From an uncultured Bacteroidaceae bacterium (GTDB taxonomy: Bacteria; Bacteroidota; Bacteroidia; Bacteroidales; Bacteroidaceae), in contig CAJGCU010000081.1 of assembly GCA_904501945.1 (NCBI GenBank), positions 1-10,351 on the forward strand: 10,351 bases of DNA. The letters are read 5' to 3'. The translations under genes were made by a program, and so were the position numbers. Positions 1-7,792 of the stretch are shown here, piece after piece. Positions within the stretch are counted from its first letter, which is position 1, and the number at the start of each line of letters is the position of its first letter. A model generated the notes under the pieces. That model ran no database searches and was not told where the DNA came from. It saw only the letters and a program-made list of their open reading frames with translations.

Positions 1-38
1 CGAACTGATGTTCGGACCGCTTCTTTATAGTATGAACT

Positions 39-2222
39 TTATGGGGCGGGACTGAATGACACCTGCCGCAAATAAACACCTTCCGTCACTGCACGGAAGA
101 CCAGAGAATGCCGCATATCGCCATCTGATGTCTTAGGAAGCGGCAGAACAAAACAACGATGGGCGTAATTGCGGAGCACATTCTGCTTCCACTCCTCACT
201 GCGGTCATAAGTCTGAAAATCAGCCACGATAGGAGAGGTGCCAGCGAGCGAAACAGAAAACGAGAGCCTGCCCTCCTCTATTGGATGAGTGGGCAAAAGA
301 CGGACATCCAGCGTTATCTTCTTAGCATCCGACTCAAACACAAAGACCAAAGAATCGCCTTTGGAAACATGCTGCCACGTTTCAGCATTAAACAGGAAAT
401 GGGCACTTTCCTCCTCTGGATACACCAAAGGAGCTTGTACCCGATTGAACACGGCCAACTTTCGGGGCGCCATGTTCATAATGCCTTTCCATTTAGGATT
501 GCTGTTATATATATGAGTAAGGGAAACAATGCTGTCATACGCTTGTTCATAAGATTGTTTGGAAAGGAACTTGAAGTTCATCTGTGCCGCAGCCTGCACA
601 GGATACTTGACAAGCTGGAAATAGGCATCGCGACGGGCGGCAGGCACCTTATCTGACAGGGCTTCTACAATGTCGGACAAATACCTGTAATCCTTAACAC
701 GTTGCTCTACATCATCGGAAGACCAGCCCTCGATGGGACGGAAGATGTTCCAGTGCGCCCTATCCGCTTCCTCCACCCGAGTGCCTCCCATGTGCTCAGG
801 CTTGCGGTCGAAAGCCAATTGATAATGCTTAACCATCACCGATGTAATCGTGTCTGCCAATTCCTTGCCAAACTCGCGTTTGAAGAAAGCCTGCAACTCT
901 TGGCGGCCATCCGTCCTTCCACGCAATCCCTTCCATGCCATGTTCAAGAAATCCTCAATCAGATACTCCGCAGGCTTTATGTCTCCCACATTAAGTACCC
1001 ACATCTGCTGGATACCGCGCTGATAGGCTTCTGTCAGCTGCTGTCGCATCAGGAAGGGGGAGAAAGTACCCAGCCAAAGATAATCATGGGGTCGTCCCCA
1101 ATAGGACACATGGTAGTAAAGCCCATTACCTCCAGCGCGCATTTGCTCCATAGAGTCAGGGAAATGACGGATATAGCCATAATTATCATCCGTCCACATC
1201 AAGGTTACATCATCCGGAACCTGAAGTCCTGAACGATAAATGTCAAGCACTTCTTTATAAGGCACAAACACTTGAGGAACAGAAGCAACATCGACATTAA
1301 CGGTAGAACGCAGCATCTCCCGCTGGTCATCTATCGCCTGCTGCAAGTAACGCAGTTTGTCTTCTTTTGTCTTTGTTCCCTGCATGGAACCGTCATGCAA
1401 GCCACGCATTCCTATTGTATAGACAATATCCTGACCCTTCACCTCTTCCAGCCTTTCCTGCCAAAAGTTCTTGACAGCCTCGCTGTTAGTCACATAGTTA
1501 TAATCGCCAACGCCCCGCATCTCCCATTCCTTTGCTGGAGACGTAGCCATAGGCTCACAATGCGAGCCGCCAATGTAGATGCCATACTTATGTGCCATTT
1601 CTCTATTGCCGGGGATGGTGAAGAATGGCTGGCTAACCTCATGCATAGCAGGCCAATAGTAGTTGGCACGCAGACGCAACATCAGCTGGAAGATTCTCTC
1701 GTTCGTTTCAGGGCCAATCACTCCTCCGCTCCACGGTAAGATACCCCAGTCCTCATCATTGATGAAAATGCCACGATAAGCAACCGCAGGACTTTGTTCG
1801 GTAGAATAGCCAGCGCGCAAGAACACATTTGCTTTATAGGGCGTGCAGTCCGCCCACCATTCCCACGGCGAAACACCGATAAGTCGGGAAACTTCCAGCA
1901 ACCCGTATGCCAAGCCATGGGCATCTGCCCCATGAATGAGCAATTTGCCATCCTCAACCTGAAGATGAAATCCCTCTCGAGGCATGCTGGCATCGAGTAC
2001 CGCCACGATGTGTGCCTTCGTCTCTTTCTTTACTCGCACCAGTTCAGCGTCCAGCACTTTCTCAATGTCTGACGCCAGCATCTGAAAGGCTGTTTCAGAC
2101 ACAGGTTCACCTGTCGATGGCATGAAGATGGAGACATCCTTGCCCTTGCGAAACACCAAATCCTGCGCACTTGCCAAGGAAGACAGCATGCACAACAGGT
2201 ATATAATCAAAAACTTATTCAT
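39..2222 (-). CDS. Secreted glycoside hydrolase family 115 alpha-glucuronidase, compact form
   Basis: Probable xylan alpha-1,2-glucuronidase, an exported enzyme that removes (4-O-methyl)glucuronic acid side groups from glucuronoxylan or its oligosaccharides. I start it at the ATG at 2222, not at the in-frame TTG at 2231, because MNKFLIIYLLCMLSSLASA is then a clean signal peptide cut before QDLVF; this gives 727 residues. Family-like blocks seen in order: RGIFINDEDW (150-159), LRLRANYYWPAM (182-193), GGSHCEPM (218-225), TIGMRGLHDGSM (269-280), YKEV (322-325), WTDDNYG (343-349) and YYHVSYWGRPHDYLWL (369-384), followed by a helical region and a short beta-type C-terminal module from about 610. 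From memory, family members are often about 100 or more residues longer; the missing part seems to lie in the C-terminal beta region, since the catalytic blocks are all present. It is the second gene of an operon, 36 bp after the MFS transporter stop. The exact substrate (xylan or another glucuronic acid glycan) is inferred. Confidence 0.9.
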   Translation of the reverse strand: MNKFLIIYLLCMLSSLASAQDLVFRKGKDVSIFMPSTGEPVSETAFQMLASDIEKVLDAELVRVKKETKAHIVAVLDASMPREGFHLQVEDGKLLIHGADAHGLAYGLLEVSRLIGVSPWEWWADCTPYKANVFLRAGYSTEQSPAVAYRGIFINDEDWGILPWSGGVIGPETNERIFQLMLRLRANYYWPAMHEVSQPFFTIPGNREMAHKYGIYIGGSHCEPMATSPAKEWEMRGVGDYNYVTNSEAVKNFWQERLEEVKGQDIVYTIGMRGLHDGSMQGTKTKEDKLRYLQQAIDDQREMLRSTVNVDVASVPQVFVPYKEVLDIYRSGLQVPDDVTLMWTDDNYGYIRHFPDSMEQMRAGGNGLYYHVSYWGRPHDYLWLGTFSPFLMRQQLTEAYQRGIQQMWVLNVGDIKPAEYLIEDFLNMAWKGLRGRTDGRQELQAFFKREFGKELADTITSVMVKHYQLAFDRKPEHMGGTRVEEADRAHWNIFRPIEGWSSDDVEQRVKDYRYLSDIVEALSDKVPAARRDAYFQLVKYPVQAAAQMNFKFLSKQSYEQAYDSIVSLTHIYNSNPKWKGIMNMAPRKLAVFNRVQAPLVYPEEESAHFLFNAETWQHVSKGDSLVFVFESDAKKITLDVRLLPTHPIEEGRLSFSVSLAGTSPIVADFQTYDRSEEWKQNVLRNYAHRCFVLPLPKTSDGDMRHSLVFRAVTEGVYLRQVSFSPAP

Positions 2223-2258
2223 AGATCTCAAATCTTAATTCGGTGAAAAGGTTATCCT

Positions 2259-3461
2259 TTAACCATACTTCATCATGTTCCTCACAAGGAGCAACAACAC
2301 AAGAACAAACAGCAAGCCATAACACGGCAACAGCGATATATCAACATGCTGGACTATCAACCCAAAAGCGGCTGGCATCAGAATAGACCCAGCCGATGCC
2401 GCAGCGACCTCCATGCCGACAAGTGCCTGAGAGCGAGCAGCCCCAACTATGCTGGGAGAATAATGTATCATGCAAGGGAAAATCGGTCCACAGCCAATGC
2501 CCAGACAAACCAAAGAGGCAAAAGAAAGAATGTCCGAACCCAACGGCAGGAGCAGCCCTCCAAACGAAAACATCGCCAACCAGAGCCCCATCCTGACAAG
2601 TTTCACATCGCCCAGACGCTCTGATATAAAGCCAGAAATGATGCGCCCCAACATGATGCCCAAGAAGAAAAGCATGCCCAGACGAGTAGCCGTAATCAGC
2701 TCTATACCTTTCGCCTCTATCATGTAAGACGTTGCCCACAATCCAACCGATGATTCTATCGCTGTATAACAGAAAAAAGCCGTCAGCGCCGACTTTACGC
2801 CAGGCAGCCGAAGAAGTGCGGCAGGTGACGACGAGGCAGCTTCCGCATGAAGAGCATCCGCCCTTTCATCTTCATTCGCCTTTCGCCACAAGGGCAAAGA
2901 CAGAAGCAGAACAGCCACCAATGCCACTTGAAAGATTGCGATAGCCTGATACCCCTGTGTCCAGGCGCCGCCACAAGCAAGAAACGCTCCCATCACCAAA
3001 GGACTGATGATGGTGCCAACTCCCCAGAAGCAATGAAGAAAGCTGGTGTGCCGTGGCTTATAATGCAGGACGACATAGTTATTCAGCGTAGCATCCACAC
3101 ATCCGCCCCCCAGTCCATAAGGCAAAGCCCAAAGACAAAGCTGCACAAAGTCGGAAGAGCACGAAAATCCCCAAAGAGCAACCGCTGTCAACGCAACAGA
3201 AGAAGCAACGACCTTTCCCGCCCCCAGCCTCTGGTTCAGCCAGCCCGTTGCCATACTGGAAATGACCGTACCGGTATATATCAGCATCGTAATGAACCCA
3301 GCATACCCTTCAGGGACCCCTAAAGAGTGGCGCATCGAAGGCCACGCCGCTCCAAGAACGGAGTCTGGCAACCCCAGAGATATAAACGCTATATAGACAA
3401 GAACAAGCAAAAAAGTGTACATAAGACACTCAAGTAAAAAGAATTTAGGAACAAAGGGCAT
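2259..3461 (-). CDS. MFS transporter, likely for uronate or oligosaccharide uptake
   Basis: Inner-membrane permease of the major facilitator superfamily, 400 residues, with hydrophobic segments spread as two groups of six around a polar central loop at about 190-222. Visible signatures are the loop 2-3 motif GWLNQRLGAGK (73-83) and its second-half echo GRIISGFISERLGD (272-285). FWGVGTIISPLV (145-156) and GCGPIFPC (323-330) recall the FucP/NagP-like group of sugar:proton symporters. The first ATG (3461) follows a purine-rich AGAGGAAAGG. The ATG at 3422 (MYTFLLVLVYIAF) is also credible, because relatives usually begin just before this first membrane helix and because a -7 box at 3481-3488 leaves almost no leader for 3461. 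It is the first gene of an operon with the GH115 enzyme and diverges from uxuAB, so glucuronate or a glucuronate-containing product is the natural guess for its cargo. The substrate itself cannot be read from the sequence. Confidence 0.88.
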   Translation of the reverse strand: MPFVPKFFLLECLMYTFLLVLVYIAFISLGLPDSVLGAAWPSMRHSLGVPEGYAGFITMLIYTGTVISSMATGWLNQRLGAGKVVASSVALTAVALWGFSCSSDFVQLCLWALPYGLGGGCVDATLNNYVVLHYKPRHTSFLHCFWGVGTIISPLVMGAFLACGGAWTQGYQAIAIFQVALVAVLLLSLPLWRKANEDERADALHAEAASSSPAALLRLPGVKSALTAFFCYTAIESSVGLWATSYMIEAKGIELITATRLGMLFFLGIMLGRIISGFISERLGDVKLVRMGLWLAMFSFGGLLLPLGSDILSFASLVCLGIGCGPIFPCMIHYSPSIVGAARSQALVGMEVAAASAGSILMPAAFGLIVQHVDISLLPCYGLLFVLVLLLLVRNMMKYG

Positions 3462-3480
3462 AGAAAGCCCTTTCCTCTCG

Positions 3481-3488
3481 CAAATTTA
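3481..3488 (-). promoter_or_regulatory. Putative -7 promoter box for the MFS-GH115 operon
   Basis: On the minus strand this reads TAAATTTG, a full match to the Bacteroides -7 consensus TAnnTTTG. No clear TTTG -33 box is found at the usual 19-21 bp spacing. The position is 20 bp before the ATG at 3461 and 59 bp before the ATG at 3422, so if it is used the later start is favoured. Confidence 0.45.
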
Positions 3489-3552
3489 CTAATTTGAAAC
3501 GACATTGAATAAAAATGATACAACAAAACAAATCATAATTCCTTTTTTTAAT

Positions 3553-3560
3553 TACCTTTG
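3553..3560 (+). promoter_or_regulatory. Putative -7 promoter box for uxuAB
   Basis: TACCTTTG matches the Bacteroides -7 consensus TAnnTTTG fully and lies 47 bp before the uxuA start, which gives a leader of about 40 nt. A -33 TTTG is not obvious upstream, so activation by a regulator is possible. I see no clear operator palindrome in the 146-bp divergent region (3462-3607), which is AT-rich. Confidence 0.5.
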
Positions 3561-3607
3561 CACACAAATGTTTACAAATATTCACCTAACAACGAACATC
3601 TGACAAT

Positions 3608-4861
3608 ATGGAAAAAACTTGGAGATGGTTTGGCAAGAAGGACAAGATAACCCTTGCCATGCTGAAGCAAATTGGTGTGGAAGGCATCGTCACCGCCCTC
3701 CACGACGTACCTCTTGGCGAGGTTTGGACACGAGAAAAGATTCGCGACCTTCGTGAATACATAGAAAGCTATGGCATGCGCTGGAGCGTCGTAGAGAGCC
3801 TCCCTGTAGTAGAGACCATCAAGTATGGCGGTCCCGACCGTGACCACCAGATTGAGGTGTACAAGGAGAGCCTGCGCAACCTCTCAGCCGAGGGCATCCA
3901 CTGCATCTGCTACAACTTCATGCCTGTGCTTGACTGGGCTCGCACCGATCTTGTCCACGAGAATCCGAACGGAGCGACAAACCTGTACTTCAACTACGCC
4001 GAGTTCGCTTACTTCGACATCTACATCCTCAAGCGTGAAGGCGCACGCGAGGAATGGGCACAGTTCCAGTTCCCCGCAGGAGTGGGCGAAGAACGCAACG
4101 TGCTGGCCGAGGCTGACGAACTTGCCAAGACAATGACCCCTGAGAAAGATCACAAACTGGTAGAGACCATCATCATCAAGACTCAAGGTTTCGTCAGTGG
4201 CAACTTCAGCGAGAATGACGAAGCGCCAATCCAAAAGTTCCGCGACTTCCTCGACCTCTACAAAGGCATCGACAAGGCACAGCTCCGTGCCAACATGAAA
4301 TATTTCTTGGAAGCCATCATGCCAACCTGCGAGGAATACGGCATGAACATGTGTGTTCACCCCGATGACCCACCAATCGAAGTGCTCGGCTTGCCACGCA
4401 TCGTTCGCACAGAAGAAGACATCGAGTGGTTCCTCAATGCTGTGCCCAACAAGCACAACGGACTCACCTTCTGCGCAGGTTCTCTCTCAGCAGGAGCTTA
4501 CAACAACGTTGTAGAGATGGCGAAGAAGTTTGCTTCACGCACCCACTTCGTACATCTTCGTTCATGCCACATCTTCCCCAACGGCGACTTCACAGAAGCC
4601 TCCCACCTCGGCGGCCGTGCAGACCTCATCGAACTGTGCCGCATCTTCGAGAAAGAGAATCCAGAACTGCCTATGCGCGTTGACCACGGCATGACCTTCA
4701 CCGACCAGCCAGGCGGCATCATGGACGAAAGCAACCACGGCCACAACGCAGGCTACACACTGCTCGGCCGCATGTTTGCCATGGGACAGGTACAAGGTAT
4801 CCTTGCCACTGTCGACAACGAGTTAGGCATCAAATACACACAACCAGGATTTTTCGGATAA
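3608..4861 (+). CDS. uxuA: Mannonate dehydratase UxuA
   Basis: Cytoplasmic metal-dependent enzyme (EC 4.2.1.8) that dehydrates D-mannonate to 2-keto-3-deoxy-D-gluconate in the glucuronate branch of hexuronate catabolism. The 417-residue protein opens with the family's MEKTWRWFGKKD and GVEGIVTALHDVPLGEVW. The four positions that bind the metal in known UxuA proteins appear to be kept: His251 in CVHPDDPP, Cys289 in TFCAGSLSAG, His316 in FVHLRS and Asp359 in MRVDHG. The length is slightly above the roughly 390-400 typical of enterobacterial UxuA, as in many Bacteroidetes copies. The ATG at 3608 fits the family N-terminus and lies behind a -7 box. The stop is 6 bp before uxuB, so the two are almost surely cotranscribed. 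The gene diverges from the MFS-GH115 operon. Confidence 0.96.
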   Translation: MEKTWRWFGKKDKITLAMLKQIGVEGIVTALHDVPLGEVWTREKIRDLREYIESYGMRWSVVESLPVVETIKYGGPDRDHQIEVYKESLRNLSAEGIHCICYNFMPVLDWARTDLVHENPNGATNLYFNYAEFAYFDIYILKREGAREEWAQFQFPAGVGEERNVLAEADELAKTMTPEKDHKLVETIIIKTQGFVSGNFSENDEAPIQKFRDFLDLYKGIDKAQLRANMKYFLEAIMPTCEEYGMNMCVHPDDPPIEVLGLPRIVRTEEDIEWFLNAVPNKHNGLTFCAGSLSAGAYNNVVEMAKKFASRTHFVHLRSCHIFPNGDFTEASHLGGRADLIELCRIFEKENPELPMRVDHGMTFTDQPGGIMDESNHGHNAGYTLLGRMFAMGQVQGILATVDNELGIKYTQPGFFG

Positions 4862-4867
4862 GACATC

Positions 4868-6454
4868 ATGAAACTCAATGACATACTTTCTGGCAGTTTC
4901 AACGCTGCCGAGTGGGAAGCCAAAGGCTACCAACTTCCCAAGTTCGACCGTGCAGCCGTAGTCAAGAAAACACACGACGAACCCACTTGGGTACACTTCG
5001 GCGGCGGCAACATCTTCCGCGCCTTCCCTGCTGCCATCCTGAACGATGCGCTGAACACAGGCAAATACGACCGCGGCGTCATCGTAGCCGAGACCTTCGA
5101 TTTCGAAGTCATCGACAAGGCTTACACTCCTTACAACAACCTTTCTCTGCTTGTCAGCCTCCAGTCCTCTGGCACCATCGAGAAGAAAGTGATTGCTTCG
5201 GTCACAGAAGCCCTGAAGGCTGACTACCAGTTCAACGACTGGCAGCGACTCGTGGAAATCTTCCGCAACCCATCCCTCCAGATGATTTCCTTCACCATCA
5301 CCGAAAAGGGCTACACCTTCAACGACGCAGACCTCGCACGCGGCCTGCAGCCAGCCTTCGCCATGGGAAAAGTCTGCGCCCTGCTGCTCGAGCGCTACCA
5401 TGCAGGACAGCTTCCGCTCACCGTGCAGAGCATGGACAACTGCTCACACAACGGCGACAAGGCTAAAGAGGGCGTTTTTGCCTATGCAGAGAAGTGGGTG
5501 GCAGACGGACTTGCGCCAGCCGCCTTCCTCGACTACCTAAAGGACGAGAACAAGATTACCTTCCCTTGGTCAATGATAGACAAGATTACTCCTCGCCCAC
5601 ACGAGAAAGTAAAAGAGATGCTGGCCGCCGACGGATTCGACGACAACGACTATATCGAGACAGAGAAACACACCTTCACCGCTCCTTTTGTAAATGCAGA
5701 AGAAGTGGAGTACCTCGTCATCGAAGACAACTATACCAACGGACGTCCGCCACTCAACCTTGGCGGCGCACTCTACACAACACGCGAGACCGTTGACAAA
5801 GTGGAAACCATGAAGGTCACCACTTGCCTGAATCCGCTGCACACCGCCATGTCCATCTACGGCTGCATGCTCGGCTACACGCTCATCTCGGCAGAAATGG
5901 CAGATGAAGACCTCCGTGCATTCGTACAGAAGATAGGCTATATGGAAGCTATGCCCGTAGTGACCGACCCTGGTGTACTGAACCCTTACGAGTTCATCGG
6001 AGCAGTCATCAACCGTCGTCTGCCCAATCCGTTCATGCCTGATGCACCTCAGCGCATCGCCATGGACACCAGCCAGAAGCTGCCTATCCGTTTCGGCGAG
6101 ACCATCAAGAAATATCTGGAACGTGGACTCGACATGAGCAACCTCATTCTCATACCGCTCACTCTCGCAGGCTACGCCCGCTACCTCAAGGGCATCAAGG
6201 ACGACGGCACGCCATTCGAACCATCGCCCGACCCGCTGCTGGCAGAATTGCAAGCCATCGTAGCATCGCTTGAAGTAGGCAAGGCCGAACAGGACTACAG
6301 TTGTCTGAAACAACTTTACAGCCGCAAAGACGTCTTTGGCCTCGACCTCTACGAAGCAGGGCTTGGCGAACAGATTGAAGGCATGGTGAAAGAACTTTAT
6401 GCCGGCAATGGAGCCGTACGTGCCACTCTGCACAAGTACGTATCTGCAAGATAA
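4868..6454 (+). CDS. uxuB: Fructuronate reductase / D-mannonate oxidoreductase UxuB
   Basis: Cytoplasmic NAD-dependent polyol dehydrogenase of the mannitol dehydrogenase family (fructuronate reductase, EC 1.1.1.57). It reduces D-fructuronate to D-mannonate, the substrate of UxuA encoded just upstream. The 528-residue protein has an N-terminal nucleotide-binding glycine loop in WVHFGGGNIFRAF (41-53). The catalytic helix region of the family is visible as KVTTCLNPLHTAM (316-328), with Lys316, Asn322 and His325 as candidate active-site residues. TEKGYTF and the VTDPGVLNPYEF stretch are also typical. The start is the ATG 6 bp after the uxuA stop, which suggests translational coupling. Tagaturonate or mannitol specificity cannot be excluded from the fold alone, but pairing with uxuA makes mannonate the likely product. 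Confidence 0.93.
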   Translation: MKLNDILSGSFNAAEWEAKGYQLPKFDRAAVVKKTHDEPTWVHFGGGNIFRAFPAAILNDALNTGKYDRGVIVAETFDFEVIDKAYTPYNNLSLLVSLQSSGTIEKKVIASVTEALKADYQFNDWQRLVEIFRNPSLQMISFTITEKGYTFNDADLARGLQPAFAMGKVCALLLERYHAGQLPLTVQSMDNCSHNGDKAKEGVFAYAEKWVADGLAPAAFLDYLKDENKITFPWSMIDKITPRPHEKVKEMLAADGFDDNDYIETEKHTFTAPFVNAEEVEYLVIEDNYTNGRPPLNLGGALYTTRETVDKVETMKVTTCLNPLHTAMSIYGCMLGYTLISAEMADEDLRAFVQKIGYMEAMPVVTDPGVLNPYEFIGAVINRRLPNPFMPDAPQRIAMDTSQKLPIRFGETIKKYLERGLDMSNLILIPLTLAGYARYLKGIKDDGTPFEPSPDPLLAELQAIVASLEVGKAEQDYSCLKQLYSRKDVFGLDLYEAGLGEQIEGMVKELYAGNGAVRATLHKYVSAR

Positions 6455-6470
6455 CAAACCATATACAACA

Positions 6471-6520
6471 TTGATGCAGCCATGGCAGGGAAGATGATTT
6501 CCCTGCCATGGCTGCATCAA
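6471..6520. terminator. Perfect 22-bp stem-loop between convergent operons
   Basis: Positions 6471-6492 are the exact reverse complement of 6499-6520, with a 6-nt loop (gatgat). The stem starts 16 bp after the uxuB stop and points toward the convergent secreted-protein gene, whose stop is at 6630. A long GC-containing stem at this place suits a transcription terminator working in either direction. It lacks a U tract on both sides, so it may instead act as a 3' mRNA stabiliser. The rest of the gap (6521-6629) shows nothing recognisable. Confidence 0.65.
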
Positions 6521-6629
6521 TAGGTCTCCTCAAGCAATAAAGCCACGCAAGAACTTCACAGTTCCATGCGCGGCCTGATTAACCATTATCAATTTATCTA
6601 TCCTTCATTATTACTTGCTTTTTCAAATC

Positions 6630-7778
6630 CTACTTATCCACCACCTTTCGCATCTTGTATTCAAACAGATGCTGATTGGCACGAAGCTCATCCACATCAA
6701 GATTCATAATATTCTCACCTTTCCAGTTAGCGCCCCACATTTCAAAAGGCTCTCCATCTGGTTCGTAAAAATGGATGATGTCCACATCAAGAGGCAGCGG
6801 CTCAAATACACAGACGTAGGCGAGATAGTCACCTGAGTTGCCCTCCATCCAGAATATATGATCTTTAGGCAAGCCGAGGACTTCTTTAAGCTCGAATATT
6901 CCTCCCCCTCCATTAGCTACCAGCTGCATACCTGGATGGAAGCCATAATACTCACGCATCCAGTTTTGTTCTATGGCCATAGCAAGATAGGTTGCTTCCG
7001 GAGTGCGCCAGAGAGCCATCACATTCTCCCCTTTCACAGGTTTAATCAGATGAGGATCCGTATAAACCGCCCAAGTGTTATGGTCATCTTTGTTGTAGTT
7101 GCCTTCCGCCTTGACAAGACGCGGAGTCTTAAATTCAGGAACTTCATCATACTTTTCTGCAGCATTTTTGCCTCGACTTTTCAGCTTGACTTCAAGACCA
7201 CGCATATTCCAGACTGGCACACCATAGATTGCGATATTACGAGTGCTCTTAGGCAAACGAGGGAAATAAATCTTAAGGTCAAGAACAGAACCTTTAGGCG
7301 CCTTCACGCCCAAATGCTTCTTCCAGCACTCTGGTACAGTACGCTTTGCCCGATACTGTACACCTGTCTCCCTATCGAGTATTGCCGTTTCTTCTGACGC
7401 AAGCCACAAATTGGTCAAGACATCACAAGGAGGCATTTTCAAATAGCAGTGAAGAACCGTTTCATCTTCCTCCTCTGTCAGCATCCAAGTCAAGGGTGTG
7501 TATGTAGAGGATTCGAAGGATAACGCAATGTTGATGGCTTTTGCTTCAGAATCGCTGAGCACGGAAACATTTTCTGCCCAACAAGTGTCCGTTATCCACG
7601 CATTTTCCGTACTGGGCCACAATGCGTATTCTTCTCCTGTCGCATCATCTTTTTTGATTTCAAAATTAGAGAGGTACACGGTACCCTTACCAAGAACCAC
7701 CACATCGTCTGTTTTTGCCTGCATAACAGCAGCTGCACACGCCATCAAGCTCAAGATGGCAATTTTACATTTTTTCAT
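6630..7778 (-). CDS. Secreted protein of unknown function with apparent tandem domains
   Basis: I do not recognise a named family. The 382-residue product starts at the ATG at 7778, where MKKCKIAILSLMACAAAVMQA forms a signal peptide; an in-frame ATG at 7835 would bury this signal and overlap the preceding gene. The mature part seems to hold two related beta-rich blocks, about 99-197 and 254-352. Each has an E-x-T-x-L strand start, a Gly-Tyr/Phe turn, a Phe-x-x-LP motif (YFPRLP at 171-176; VFEPLP in the second) and a closing Met-x-Gly strand. LP-ending strands of this type occur in other Bacteroidales secreted proteins of unknown role. It begins 14 bp after the anti-sigma-like gene stop, so it is the third gene of the sigma operon and may be a target or a signal-sensing partner of that system; that role is inference. 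Confidence 0.8.
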   Translation of the reverse strand: MKKCKIAILSLMACAAAVMQAKTDDVVVLGKGTVYLSNFEIKKDDATGEEYALWPSTENAWITDTCWAENVSVLSDSEAKAINIALSFESSTYTPLTWMLTEEEDETVLHCYLKMPPCDVLTNLWLASEETAILDRETGVQYRAKRTVPECWKKHLGVKAPKGSVLDLKIYFPRLPKSTRNIAIYGVPVWNMRGLEVKLKSRGKNAAEKYDEVPEFKTPRLVKAEGNYNKDDHNTWAVYTDPHLIKPVKGENVMALWRTPEATYLAMAIEQNWMREYYGFHPGMQLVANGGGGIFELKEVLGLPKDHIFWMEGNSGDYLAYVCVFEPLPLDVDIIHFYEPDGEPFEMWGANWKGENIMNLDVDELRANQHLFEYKMRKVVDK

Positions 7779-7792
7779 ATCAGTTTTGGTTT

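Noticed and set aside
2223..2231. Earlier TTG start for the GH115 gene
   Set aside because: It adds only three residues before a standard ATG signal peptide, and there is no ribosome binding site that favours the TTG.
3884..4456. 190-codon open frame on the - strand
   Set aside because: Antisense to uxuA, whose active-site motifs are intact, and without recognisable domains.
5570..6520. 316-codon open frame on the - strand
   Set aside because: It lies fully antisense to uxuB; its amino acid pattern is what the complement of a GC-biased coding frame gives, and its 5' end sits in the terminator hairpin.
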